DNA of 64,000 nucleotides from Pyropia yezoensis (Eukaryota > Rhodophyta > Bangiophyceae > Bangiales > Bangiaceae), in NCBI GenBank assembly GCA_009829735.1, contig CM020618.1:2292882-2356881 (forward strand), read 5' to 3'. Position 1 is the first letter of the stretch; each line of letters begins with the position of its first letter. Shown piece after piece: positions 19,837 to 32,700 of the stretch. The notes under the pieces were generated by a model. The model did not search any database. It saw only the letters and a program-made list of their open reading frames with translations, and had not been told where the DNA came from. The translations under genes and the position numbers were made by a program.

Positions 19837-21597
19837 ATGGCTACCCTCCCTGGCTCGACGGTGCCCGAAGGGGTAGACCCCGCGTCCCTTGACGCATCCC
19901 TGGTCACCGCGGGGGACAGTGCCCAACCCGGCGTTCTCCCTACGGGTGAAGCAGACCTGGGCGTGACACCCGGTAGCGGACTGGAGTCTACAGGCGGCCA
20001 AGCACCACCTGCTCTCGTTCCTCCGGCTGTCTCTCCTGTGGGAGCCACCCCAGTGTCAACGGCATTTGAGATCGCTCGCAGCAGACGTCTCCCTCCTGTC
20101 GGTTCTACCCCTCAACTTCCAGGGATAGCCCCTGGTGTGTTTACTCCTGGACGTACACATGGCAGCTGGGTGTATACACCTCTCCCTGTGGGCACTAGCA
20201 GTGCCAGAGGCACTGCTGTCACTGGTTCTACGGGCACCCTGAGACCTCGACTCCTGGGACCGGCCAAGGTCTCCGTCCCCTTGCATCCTATGGGGCGGGG
20301 AGCTCCAAGACCGGTAACTGGAGCAGCCGGAGGCGTCGGCGTCGTCGTCGTCGCTCAAGCACCAGCGAGACTAGTTCCTTCAACTCTAAGGAGGGATACG
20401 ACTGGGACGCCTCCCCTGGTCCCACCCGGCGCAGGCTAGTCGAGTTTGACTTCCCTGCCCACCAAGTGAGGGATGCCACCCTGAACAAGGTCACGTCTTG
20501 GGGCAGTTACGGGCTGGAGAACCAAGTCCAAGGTTACACCCGGAAGGTGGCCAAGAAGATGGCATCCCTGAACCGGCGAATGTAGCCGAGCTTCGGGGGA
20601 CATCCTAAGTTTTCCGGGAAGAGACCGGCGCTTATCTTTGCCTTCCTGCGCCGGTTTGTCAAGGCATGCAACGACAACGATGTGTCCGAGGGCAAGGCAC
20701 TCTACCTCATGGTTAACTTCATGACCGGAGAAGCGGAACAGCGGTTCGCACAGGTTCTACCAGATTCTGCCGGACACATTGTCGGGCGTACCGTTGGGAG
20801 CTGCCCGGAAGCGGTCAACTGGCTCCTGTCCAACTACGCTGACGCAGACTCCCTGCGCAAGGCAGTGGGCAGGTTGAACCGGGCAACCATGGAAAGACAA
20901 GAGACTCCAGAGGCCTTCGCGCGCCGTGTCCGGGAGATTAGCGAGGCATGTGGCAACAATTACCCTGAGCACAGGCTCAAGAGGATCTTCTCGGAAGGGG
21001 TTCCTGAATATCTTCAAGTGGACGCTGAGAACTACAACCAGGAACATCAAGAACATACCTTCCAGCAGTTGATGGTTTACACCCAGGGCAAGTACTGGCA
21101 AGCCAAGGCCCTCCAAGCTCCCTTGGTATCAACTCCTTAGCCGTTGTCGCGAGTTCGTCCCGGACCCGACAAGTAAAAGGGAGGTGATAGCCCTGTACTG
21201 GTACTCGCAGTTGGCGAAGCCTCACCCGTAGGGTCAGAAGACAAGTGGGGCGGCTTCGTTTCTAAGGAGCAACCTTCCCTAGTCGCTCCTAAGCAGGTCA
21301 AGAAACAGCGGTTCCGGTCTTGTTGGCTGTGCCAGAAGGAGGACCACATGTCCTGCCAGTGCCCGACCATTCCTAAGGACCTCCAGGAGAAGCTAAAGCG
21401 TCAAGGGCTGGTGTTTGTGAAGGCAGTCAACTGGGCTGACCGGCGGGCACCCTCCAAGATGGACAAGACACAGGTACACGCAATCCGGGTGGCAACCTTG
21501 CAGAGCATCACGGAGGCTCTCGCAAGGGAAGCTCCTACGGACTTCGACCTGGAGACCGAAACCTCTAAGGAATCCTCGGACCCGTGAAACGAGTAGG
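19837..21597 (+). pseudogene. gag: Gag of family B, copy 1 (broken)
   Basis: Starts at the ATG reading M-A-T-L-P-G-S-T-V. A T/P/G-rich N-terminal region is followed by an Arg/Ser-rich patch. The capsid-type helical region (G-K-A-L-Y-L-M-V-N-F-M-T-G-E-A) comes next, then one CCHC knuckle, C-W-L-C-Q-K-E-D-H-M-S-C-Q-C, near 21323. Several breaks. Confidence 0.8.
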
Positions 21598-21725
21598 GCA
21601 GGCGCTCTCCCCAAGTATCTTCCCGAATCTCCGACGGCAGGGTACGTAAAACCCGTTCTCCCCTTGCGAGCCGGGAGAAAGGACGGCTGTTACCTGCTCG
21701 ACTGGTAGCCGCCTGGACACCCTGT

Positions 21726-24700
21726 TTGTTCAAGGGGACCTTGCTTGTCCTGCGTGAGGAGATGCTCAAGATTAATGCTCGTATGCGTGTGGAGGATAGC
21801 CTCCGCCAAGCTGTTACGCCGGTGGTTGACACGGGAGCCGGACCAAGCGCCATCACTGAGAACCTGCTACCTCTGGGCTGGCGTCGACATGCCTGGAGAG
21901 CGCCTACCCGGACCCATATCGTCGACGCTTCGGGTCAAACCCTACGACCGCTTGGCCGTCTTCCTGTCGCCATCCATGTCAACAATGAACCAATGCTTCT
22001 TCCCTATCTAGTAGTCAAGACCCTATCAGTCCCCCTCATCCTAGGGTGGGACTTCCAGAATTAGCATGTCAAGAGTATCCTACCCGGAGAAGGAAAGGTG
22101 CAGTTCAACCATGGGTTAGTGTCACCGGTATTGGAGCATCTGGACGCCAAGGTTCGGGTAGCCAAGAGTAAGAGGGAACGCATCCCACCCTCTACCTTGA
22201 CTCTCTTCAAACCGGTGCTCCTACCTCCTCGCTCGGAGACCAAGGTTCAAGTAACCACCCGGACTACGGCTCAATGCCTGATCTAGGGACGTGAGGAAGT
22301 TCTGTCGAAACACCGATTATACTTGGCCCACGGACATCACAAGAAGGTGGGAAGGCACACCCGACTCTCGGTGCTAATCGTCAACGTGAGCCGGAAGCCG
22401 ATAACCCTCGGCAAGGGCACTTGAGTTGGAACAGCAGAGCCTTACCGGGGGTCTGCCCGTGCCATGAGCAAGGAGGACCTCTTGAACCTGCAACAACAAC
22501 TGGCATCCAACCTAACGGCCTTCGACGTACCTCCGGAACAAGAGCAGGCTGGCAGAGTCACCCCGAAGCTCGATCAAGCACCACCCGGGATGCCGAAAGT
22601 CAATCAAGAAAATGTCCCTCCCGACTTGAAGGAGGCACTGGAGAAGCGTCTCCAGGAATATCGGCACCTGTGGTCTGGCGAGCTGGGCAAGATGGACGCC
22701 ACTCTACACCGGATTCAACTCAAGCCAGGTGCCAAGCCAGTGCACCTGCAACCATACCGGGCTTGACCACACCGCCGGGATGAGATTGAGAAGCAGGTTA
22801 ACAAGACGCTCAAGATGGATGTTATCGAGTCGTCTGACGGCGAGTGGGCCTCCCCGGTGGTAGTTGTCCCGAAAACCGGCGGTCACTTCCGTTTCTGCGT
22901 TGACAACAGGCGCCTGAACAAGATGGCAGTCAAGGTTGTATACCCGACACCCCGGATGGACGAGTGCATCGAATTTCTTGGTGATGCCACCCTCTTCTCA
23001 ACGCTGGATTGTAATGCCGGTTACTGGCAGATCCCTCTGGCTGACGAGGACAAGGACAAGACCACCTTCACGTGCCACCTGGGACTATTCCGGTGCAAGC
23101 GTCTTCCTTTTGGTCTCACCAATGCTCCGGCGACCTTTCAAAGAGCCATCGACATCATCCTGTCCGGGCTAAGGTGGAGAACATGTTTGGTCTACCTGGA
23201 CAACATTATCGTTTTCTCCAAGACCCCGGCGGAAAACCTGGAGCGCCTTGAAGAGGTCCTGGCTCTCCTGTCCGAGGCTGGAGTTACCCTCCAGGCCGAG
23301 AAGTGCCACCTGTTTGAGACTGAGGTGGAGTATCTGGGGCACGTGCTGAGTCTTGGGGAGCTCCGGGTCAGCGAGAAAAACATCAAGGCCCTCCGGCAGG
23401 CACGGCAAACTAAGACCCAGACGGAACTCAAGAGCTTCCTGGGTATGTGCAACGTCCACCGCCGGCTTGTATGGGACTATGCTCGGATTTCCCGGCCACT
23501 GACCAAGCTGACCAGCAAGAAGCTCCCCGCACAACTCCCGGTGTTCGACGAGAACCAGACCGCTGCCTTCGAAGAGCTCAAAAAGCGCCTGACCACAACT
23601 CCAGTACTGGCGTAAACCAAGCGGGAGGGCCAGTTTGTCCTGGAGACAGATGCCTGTGGCGTCCAGGTGGGGTGCTCACTACTCCAGCAGCATCCTGATG
23701 GGCACTTCCTCCCGATAGGCTACTACAGTCGCGTCCTGACTCCAGCCGAGAAGAACTATTCCACGACGGAGCGCGAATGCTTGGCGGTCGTCTGGGCTTG
23801 CTTCCTGTTACGCCCATACCTTGAACGACAAGAGTTCCTCATCCGGACGGATCACGCCAGCCTAAAATGGCTGCTATGCATAGCCAGCAGCAAAGGAAGA
23901 GTCGCCGGTGGCGCCTACGCCTTTCGGAAGTCAAGTACAAGGTGTGCACCAGAGCAGGGAGGGAGAACCACTGCGCCGCCACTATGTCCCGGTTGGAGAC
24001 TCCTGCAGCCGACACCGGCCCTATCCCGGAGGAAATACCTTGCTTCATCCTCCCGAATGTCGGACGTGGCTGGCATACTCCCCTATATGTGACACCTGAA
24101 GCTCATCAACCGGTAACCACTCACCGGATGCTGGAGGCACAACTGACGGACTTTCAATGCTTGGAGCTTCGCCACCAAATGGACCTGCACCGGAACAGTC
24201 GTTTCTCCTAGTCTACGGACGGACTCCTAGTACGGGTGTCACCCTTCGATGGGGCCACTCAAGTCTACGTACCCCGGGGACTACGAGCTGACATCCTACG
24301 CCTGGAGCACTCGTCTCCCCAGGCCGGACGTCCTGGTATCAATCTGATGTATGCCTCGATGCGACGACACTACTACTGGAGAACCATGGCCAGTGACGTA
24401 CATAAGTACCTGGAGGCTTGTGTCTCCTGTGCGAGGAACCGGTTGTCCAAGAGGAAGAGGACTTCTAAGCTACGCCTGCTCCCTGCGGCGGAGCCCTTTG
24501 CAAGCTTAAGCATGGACATCCTGGGGCCCCTACCTGAAGCATCCAGTGGCAACATACACCTGCTCATCATTTGTGACCGGTTCTCCAAGTTCACTCGAGC
24601 AATCCCGCTGAGGACCATCACGGCTCTGGATGTCACGTCAGCCTTCTGCGAGTACTGGATAGCTGCCTACGGCCCTCCAGACTCCGTCTTAACCGACAAT

Positions 24701-25645
24701 GGTCCCCAGTTTGCATCCCTGTTCCTCCAAGGAGTCTGTGACCTGATAAGTATCAAGAACTTGTTCACCACGACGCATCACCCACAAACGAGCGTCCAGG
24801 TGGAACGATTCAACCGGACCCTGGTGGACATGCAACGGCACTACGTTGAGGAGCATCAAGAAGGTTTGGACGAGCTCCTGGCTGTCCTCACGCTGGCCCA
24901 CAGCTCTCGAGTTCACCGGACAACGGGGGTCGCTCCACTCGACTTTGTCACCCCAAGGCGGCTGACCAACTTCTCCCTGGAAAGAATACCAGACGGTCTC
25001 CAGCCGGCACTGAAGTCAGGTCCCAAGGCAAAGGATGAGTGCCTGGAACAACGGAGGCTCCTGCTCCCAAGAGTCAAGGAGTCAATCTCGAAGACCCAGG
25101 AGCGATACAAGCGGGGCTATGACAAGGGCGTTTGGGAAAAGAACAAGGAACTGGGTGTTGGCGACTGAGTTTTTGTGGACAACCATAGCAAGACCTGGGG
25201 GAAGCTGGACTCGAAGACGGATGGACCTTGTGAGATCCTGAATACGGACGGTTGGACCTTTCTTCTAGACGTGGATGGCTCCCCGTACCGCGTGAGCAGC
25301 GACCATGTCACCCGAGCTCCACCGCCAAGCCAACGGGACTTGACCCGGCGCAAGCGGGCCGCAGTACCCTGGTTATCCCAAGAAAAAGGCCGAGAATATG
25401 TCTGCGTCAATTTTGTTGACCACGCCTGGGGAGACGGGCGCTTGTACCTGCGAGTACGCTGGTTCGGTTTCAACCCGGCGGATGATACCTGGGAACCCTC
25501 AAACCGGTTACGCATTGCGGACGTCTGCGCCTACACGCGACGGAACGGGATAGAGGGCACTCCAGTGGCCAGAGCCGGCAAGATCCTGGAATCGGACTCG
25601 GAGAATGTCGAGAAGGAAGGAGCTGATCAAGACCCGCAAGACTAG
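21726..25645 (+). pseudogene. pol: Pol of family B, copy 1 (broken)
   Basis: Protease with V-D-T-G-A-G-P-S near 21826. Reverse transcriptase has F-S-T-L-D-C-N-A-G-Y-W-Q-I-P near 22996 and a Y-L-D-x-I-I-V-F block near 23195. RNase H starts near 23640, and the integrase has HHCC and D-N-G-P-Q-F-A blocks to about 24930. The strand module is S-P-Y-R-V-S-S-D-H-V, and the chromodomain-like end has L-R-V-R-W-F-G-F near 25450. It is broken in roughly ten places. The stretch 24230-25375 is essentially identical to copy 2. Confidence 0.85.
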
Positions 25646-25829
25646 CCGAGCTCAGCCGCAACGGATGCGAAACAAGAAGATTGAGAAAAAGGGAACGGGT
25701 GTAACAAGGAAAACACGCAAGGCAAGCATGGAACTATCAAGAAAAACATGCACCCGCTCGAGCAACCCTTTTCTCCGCCCCTTCCCTCCTCACTCATCCC
25801 TAGGCTCACATCCTCCTTGCCTCCAAGAA

Positions 25830-27119
25830 TTACTCCTGGCGCGGACGCTGCGCCGCAGGCGCGTCCTCCAGTGCCGCCTCCGCGGCACGACGGGACCCAG
25901 AGGAAGGCGGGATAACGTAGTGCGGTGGGCGAGGCGCTTCCACGTATGACGCCACCGGAGCAGTACCGGTAGTTGCCGGGGGCTCCCGCTCATCCAGATA
26001 TACTTGTCGGCGCCCCTGGAAGCTAGTGAAGGTCTTCGACCACTGCTGGGCCAAGCCATGCCGCGTCAAGGTCACCAGAAGTTCATCAACCACCAAGCTG
26101 TCGGACATCTGGCCGCTGTCCGCGCAAGCAAACACCCGGTCAACCACGTCGTTCAAGACGCTGGCATATGTGCCCAGAACCAAGGAAGACCCGAGGCCTT
26201 CGACCTGCACTGGAAGACGACCCAGCTGGTCCTCAATCATGCCGACGTCTTACTGGTCGCACGTCGGGCTACCTTGGTTCAAGTACCAGTCAGGCACCCG
26301 AAAGCGGGAAAGGCGCAGAGTCGGCGCCGGGATCTCGAACCGACCCGAGTTTGCCACCACCGGACGGTTAGCAATGGCGCCGTAAACCGGAGTCCCTAAA
26401 TTAAGGGTGGGCACAGGGCCGCCGCCAGTTGAAGAAGGCGCCCGAGGAGGAACGGCCGGAGAAGTCGGCGACCGGACGGCCACGCAAAGACTTGCTGCAG
26501 ACAAGCGCGGTGCCGGAGGAGCTTGAAGTACCGGCACAGCCAGAGCGGGGCGCAAACGCGCCGGCGACGGTTTTGGAAAGGCCACCGGGGCGACAGGCGC
26601 AACTGGAGGAAGCGGTTCCGCCGCAGACGTCCGACCGACCGCCGCGGCCCATCGCGACTCTTGTACCGGCGGCCCAGTCGGCAGAAGATCGAGAGCGACC
26701 GGAGCAGGAAGACTGCCTAGCTGCGGCCACGCCGGCAGCGGCGTCGCCAGCTGCACCTTGGCCGGAGAAGACTGGTAGACCACCTGCACCCAACCCGAGC
26801 CATCCCGACGCGGCCTGTTCTGGTCGGCAATCACGTTCAAAAACTCCGGTCATTTACCGGGAGCTGACGCCGGAAGTCAATCATCGCCTGGAAGCGCTCC
26901 TGGTACTCCTCGTCCTGGCTGAACAGGAAGTCGAAGGTCAACTTGTCCACGATCCAGACCATCAGAAGGTCGGGGAGAAGCCAGAGCCGGTTGGACACCA
27001 AGACCTCGTGGAGCCAGTGCTTGGCCGCCAAGACCGTCATCTCGGAGGTGTACACCACGTACGGGATGGAATGGAAGAAGCCCTTGATCGACGCCTGGGT
27101 CAAGGCGTCCAGAAGGTGC
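25830..27119 (-). pseudogene. Antisense gene of family B, copy 1 (truncated by insertion)
   Basis: The minus-strand gene converges on pol and parallels 48316-49600. It has the folded block with A-S-I-K-G-F-F-H-S-I-P-Y, W-L-H-E-V-L-V-S-N-R-L-W and L-P-D-L-L, then a Pro/Ala-rich linker and a C-terminal domain with D-Q-L-G-R-L-P-V-Q-V-E-G and T-R-H-G-L-A-Q-Q-W. The start-side portion is removed where copy 2 inserted at 27120. It is broken, with a few breaks besides the insertion. Confidence 0.65.
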
Positions 27120-27690
27120 TGTAGCATCCCTGGCCCCGACTTAACGCCGACCCGGGACTACAACCAGAGGGCACCAGGTGCCAGAACACGCCCGCCGTGC
27201 GGTGATGGTTGGCGGCCGTGGCCCGTGCCCGGCACTGGGATGCGGTGGACTACGCTATCCACACGTGAGAGAGGGATTTCTGATGGGTTTTTGCATACAT
27301 GTGAGGGACTTGATTTGAGAGAATTTGAGTGTGAGATTAGTGGGTGGGAATAGAATTAGTAGTGATAGTGGCCCCCGACCTGACGAGGTTAGACTCGGGT
27401 CGGGGCCACTCGGGGTTACGGGGGGGCTACCTGGCCAACGTGCCGAGACTCCCCCAGATGCACGTTAAGAGGGACAGCGAGGCGCCCTTGGCCCGCGCCC
27501 TCAGGAAAAAGACAACTGCGCGTTTGCTTTCCTCTTCCCCGTGTGCACTACCGTGCGTATCTGTTTGCTCTGCGAGCAGGCACGTGAGGCAACAGGCATA
27601 CCATTCTCGTAGTTCCCCTTTCTTTGTTACCTGTCCCTTTCCCCCGAGGGATATTGACACGTGTCTGAGAGGATCGAGTTTTATACCACA
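27120..27690 (+). repeat. 5' LTR of family B copy 2
   Basis: 571 bp, beginning TGTAGCATCC and ending TATACCACA. An internal inverted repeat at 27368-27409 (GTGGCCCCCGACC paired with GGTCGGGGCCAC) could form a stem in the transcript. It is followed by the primer-binding site. Confidence 0.95.
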
Positions 27691-27694
27691 TATT

Positions 27695-27711
27695 TGGTGG
27701 AGCAGCAGGGG
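27695..27711 (+). other. Primer-binding site, family B
   Basis: TGGTGGAGCAGCAGGGG, four bases after the LTR and identical to the site in families A and C. Confidence 0.8.
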
Positions 27712-27902
27712 GTGATTGGAGTGTTTGAGAAGAGACATTTGGGAGCAGCGGTTGGGTTGTTCCTGTTCTGTCTTTTTCTGTGGTTTGGGAATTATTTGCA
27801 CCCGTTCACGGGAATCCCATTCCTGGCTCTCCAACCCCTCTCTTGTGGTCTGGCGATCTTTGGACACGCAGGCAACTGGACTGTGGCTGTCAAGAGACCA
27901 AC

Positions 27903-29662
27903 ATGGCTACCCTCCCTGGCACGACGGTGCCCGAAGGGGTAGACCCCGCGTCCCTTGACGCATCCCTGGTCACCGCGGGGGACAGTGCCCAACCCGGCGT
28001 TCTCCCTACGGGTGAAGCAGACCTGGGTGTGACATCCGGTAGCGGACTGGAGTCTACAGGCGGCCAAGCACCACCTGCTCTCGTTCCTCCGGCTGTCTCT
28101 CCTGTGGGAGCCACCCCGGGGTCAACGGCGTTTGAGATCGCTCGCAGCAGACGTCTCCCTCCTGTCGGTTCTACCCCTCAACTTCCAGGGATAGCCCTTG
28201 GTGTGTTTACTCCTGGACCTACACATGGCAGCTGGGTGTATACACCTCTCCCTGTGGGCACTAGCAGTGCCAGAGGCACTGCTGTCACTGGTTCTACGGG
28301 CACCCTGAGACCTCGACTCCTGGGACCGGCCAAGGTCTCCGTCCCCTTGCATCCTATGGGGCGGGGAGCTCCAAGATCGGTAACCGGAGCAGCCGGAGGC
28401 GTCGGCGTCGTCGCCGTCGCTCTAGCACCAGCGAGACCAGTTCCTCCAGCTCTGAGGAGGGATATGATTGGGATGCATCTCCCGGTCCCACCCGGCGCAG
28501 GCTAGTCGAGTTTGACTTCCCTGCCCACCAAGTGGGAGATGCCACCCTGAACAAGGTCACGTATTGAGGTAACTACCGGCTGGAGAACCAAGTCCAAGGT
28601 TACACCCGGAAGGTGGCCAAGAAGATGGCATCCCTGAACCGGCGAATGTAGCCGAGCTTCGGGGGACATCCTAAGTTTTCCGGGAAGAGACCGGCGCTTA
28701 TCTTTGCCTTCCTGCGCCGGTTTGTCAAGGCATGCAACGACAACGATGTGTCCGAGGGCAAGGCTCTCTACCTCCTGGTTAACTTCATGACCGGAGAAGC
28801 GGAACAGCGGTTTGCACAGGTTCTACCGGACTCTGCCGGACACATTGTCGGACGTACCGTCGCGAGTTATCCGGAGGCGGTCAACTGGCTCCTGTCCAAC
28901 TACGCTGACGCGGACTCTCTGCGTAAAGCAGTCGGCAGGCTGAACCGGGTAACCATGGAAAGACAAGAGACTCCAGAGACGTTCGCCCGTCGTGTCCGGG
29001 AGATGAGCGAGGCATGTGGCAACGTTTACCCTGAGCACAGGCTCAAGATGATCTTCTCGGAAGGGCTTCCTGAATATCTTCAAGTGGATGCGGAGAACTA
29101 CAACCAGGAACATCAAGAACATACCTTCCAGCAGTTGATGGCCTATACCCAGGGCAAGTACCGGCAAGCCAGGGCCCTCCAAGCTCCCATGGTATCAATT
29201 CCCAAGCCGTTGTCGCGAGTTCGTCCCGGACCCGACAAGTAAAAGGGAGGTGATAGCCCTGCACCGGTGCTGGCAGTTGGCGAGACCTCACCCGTGGTGT
29301 CAGGAAACATGTGGGGCGGCTTCGTTTCTAAGGAGCAACCATCCCTGGTCGCCCCCAAGCAAGTCAAGAACCAGCGGTTCCGGTCTTGTTGGCTGTGCAA
29401 GAAGGAGGACCACATGTCCTGCCAGTGCCCGACCATTCCAAAGGACCTCCAGGAGAAACTCAAGTGTCAAGGACTGGTGCTTGCAAAAGCGGTCAACTGG
29501 GCTGACCGGCGGGCACCCTCCAAGATGGACAAGACACAGGTACACGCAATCCGGGTGGCAACCTTGCAGAGCATCACGGAGGCTCTGGCAAGGGAAGCTC
29601 CTACGGACTTCGACCTGGAGACCGAAACCTCTAAGGACTCCTCGGACCCGGGAAACGAGTAG
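27903..29662 (+). pseudogene. gag: Gag of family B, copy 2 (broken)
   Basis: Starts M-A-T-L-P-G-T-T-V. It has a T/P/G-rich N-terminus and an Arg-rich patch near 28390. The helical capsid region is at 28748-29180 (N-W-L-L-S-N-Y-A-D-A-D, E-T-F-A-R-R-V-R-E-M). One CCHC knuckle, C-W-L-C-K-K-E-D-H-M-S-C-Q-C, lies near 29388, and the C-terminus is D-P-G-N-E, the same G-N-E ending as families A and C. It is broken, with a few breaks. Confidence 0.82.
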
Positions 29663-29790
29663 GGCAGGCGCTCTCCCCAAGCGTCTTCCCGAATCTCCAA
29701 CGGCAGGGTACTTCTACCCGTTCTCCCCTTGCGTACCGGGAGAAAGGACGGCAGTTACCTGCTCAACCGGTAGCTGCCTGGACACCCTGT

Positions 29791-32700
29791 TTGTTCAAGG
29801 GGACATTGCTCGTCCTGCGTAAAGAAAACCTCAAGATTAATGCTCGTGTGCGTGTGGGGGATAGCCTCCGCCAAGCTGCTACGCCGGTGGTTGACACGGG
29901 AGCCGGACCAAGCGTCATCACTGAGAACCTGTTACCTCCGGGCTGGCGTCGACATGCCTGGAGAGCGCCTACCCGGACCCATATCGTCGACGCTTCGGGT
30001 CAAACCCTACGACCGCTTGGCCGTCTTCCTGTCGCCATCTATGTCAACAATGAACCAATGCTTTTTCCCTTTCTAGTAGTCAAGACCCTATCAGTCCCCC
30101 TCATCCTAGGCTGGGACTTCCAGAAGCAGCATGTCAAGAGTATCCTACCCGGAGAAGGGAAGGTCCAGTTCAACCGTGGGTTTGTGTCACCGGTATTGGA
30201 GCATCTGGACGCCAAGGTTCGTGTAGCCAAGAGCAAGAGGGAACGCATCCCACCCTCTACCTTGACTCTCTTCAAACCGGTGCTCCTACCTCCTCGCTCG
30301 GAGACCAAGGTTCAAGTAACGACCCGGATTGCAGGTCAATGCCTGATCTACGGACGTAAGGAATTTCTGGCGAAACCCCGGTTATACTTGGCCCACGGAC
30401 ATCACAAGAAGGTAGAAAGGCACACCCCGTTCTCGGTGCTAATCGTCAACGTGAGCCGGAAGCCAATAACCCTCGCCAAAGGCACCCGAGTTGGTACAGC
30501 AGAGCCTTACCGGGGATCCGCCCGTGCTATGAGCAAGGAAGACCTCCTGAACCTGCAACAAGAACTGGCATCCAACTTGACGGCCTTAGACGTACCTCCG
30601 AAACAAGAGCAGGCTGGCAGCGCTACTCCGAAACCCGAACAAGCACCACCCGGGATGCCGAAGGTCAAGCAAGAAAATGTCCCTCCCGACTTGAAGGAGG
30701 CACTGGAGAAGCTTCTCCAGGAATATCGGCGCCTGTGGTCGGGAGAGCTGGGCAAGATGGACGCCACTCTACACCGGATTCAACTCAAGCCGGAAGCTAA
30801 GCCAGTGCACATGCAACCATATCGGGCTGGACCTCATCGCCGGGATGAGATTGAGAAGCAGGTTAACAAGATGCTCAAAATGGATGTTATCGAGCCGTCT
30901 GATGGCGAGTGGGCTTTCCCGGTGGTAGTCGTCCCGAAAACCGGTGGTCACTTCCGTTTCTGCGTTGACTACCGGCGCCTGAACGAGATGACAGTCAAGG
31001 TTGTATACCCGATACCCCGGATGGATGATTGCCTCGAATTTCTTGGTGATGCCACGCTCTTCTCGACGCTGGATTGTAATGCCGGTTACTGGCAGATCCC
31101 ACTGGCTGACGAGGACAAGGACAAGACCACCTTCACGTGCCACCTGGGACTATTCCGGTGCAAGCGTCTTCCTTTTGGTCTCACCAATGCTCCGGCCACC
31201 TTCCAAAGAGCCATCGACATCATCCTGTCCGGGCTAAGGTGGAGAACATGTTTGGTCTACCTGGACGACATTATCGTCTTCTCCAAGACCCCAGCGGAAC
31301 ACCTGGAGCACCTTCGGGAGGTCCTAGCCCTCCTGTCCAAGGCTGGAGTTACCCTCCAGGCCGAGAAGTGCCACCTGTTTGAGACTGAGGTGGAGTACCT
31401 GGGGCACGTGCTGAGTCCGGGGGAGCTCCGAGTCAATGAGAAGAACATCAAGGCCCTCCGGCAGGCACGGCAACCCAAAACCCAGACGGAACTCAAGAGC
31501 TTCCTGGGTATGTGCAACGTCCACCGCCGGCTTGTATGGGACTATGCTCTGATTGCCCGGCCACTGACCAAGCTGACCAGCAAGAAGCTCCCCGCACAAC
31601 TCCCGGTGTTCGACGAGAAGCAGACCGTGGCCTTCGAAGAGCTCAAGAAGCGCCTGACCACCACTCCAGTACTGGCGTTAACCAAGCGGGAGGGCCAGTT
31701 TGTTCTGGAGACGGATGCCTGTGGCGTCCAGGTGGGGTGCTCACTACTCCAGCAGCAACCTGATGGGCACTTTCTCCCGATAGGCTACTACAGTCGCGTC
31801 CTGACTCCAGCCGAGAAGAACTATTCCACGACGGAGCGCGAATGCTTGGCGGTCGTCTGGGCTTGCTTCCTGTTACGCCCATACCTTGAACGACAAGAGT
31901 TCCTCATCCGGACGGATCACGCCAGCCAAAAATGGCTGCTATGCATAGACAGCAGCCAAGGAAGAGTCGCCGGTGGCGCCTACGCCTTTCGGAAGTCAAG
32001 TACAAGGTGTGCACCAGAGCAGGGAGGGAGAACCACTGCGCCGACACCATGTCCCGGTTGGAGACTCCTGCAGCCGAGACCGGTCCTATCCCGGAGGAAA
32101 TACCTTGCTTCATCCTCCCGAATGTCGGACGTGGCTGGCATGTTCCCGTGTATGAGACACCTGAAGCTCATCAACCGGTAACCATTCACCGGATGCTGGA
32201 GGCACAACTGACGGACCCTCAATGCTTGGAGCTTCGCCACCAAATGGACCTGCACCGGAACAGTCGTTTCTCCGAGTCTACGGACGGACTCCTAGTACGG
32301 GTGTCACCCTTCGATGGGGCCACTCAAGTCTACGTACCCCGGGGACTACGAGCTGACATCCTACGCCTGGAGCACTCGTCTCCCCAGGCCGGACGTCCTG
32401 GTATCAATCTGATGTATGCCTCGATGCGACGACACTACTACTGGAGAACCATGGCCAGTGACGTACATAAGTACCTGGAGGCTTGTGTCTCCTGTGCGAG
32501 GAACCGGTTGTCCAAGAGGAAGAGGACTTCTAAGCTACGCCTGCTCCCTGCGGCGGAGCCCTTTGCAAGCTTAAGCATGGACATCCTGGGGCCCCTACCT
32601 GAAGCATCCAGTGGCAACATACACCTGCTCATCATTTGTGACCGGTTCTCCAAGTTCACTCGAGCAATCCCGCTGAGGACCATCACGGCTCTGGATGTCA

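Larger units (their letters stand above)
19625..27119 (+). mobile_element. Family B Ty3/gypsy element, copy 1 internal region
   Basis: Runs from the primer-binding site through gag, pol and most of an antisense gene. It ends where the 5' LTR of copy 2 begins at 27120, inside the antisense gene. Its own 3' LTR was not identified. It is the most decayed of the three family B copies, with many breaks across gag and pol. Confidence 0.88.
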
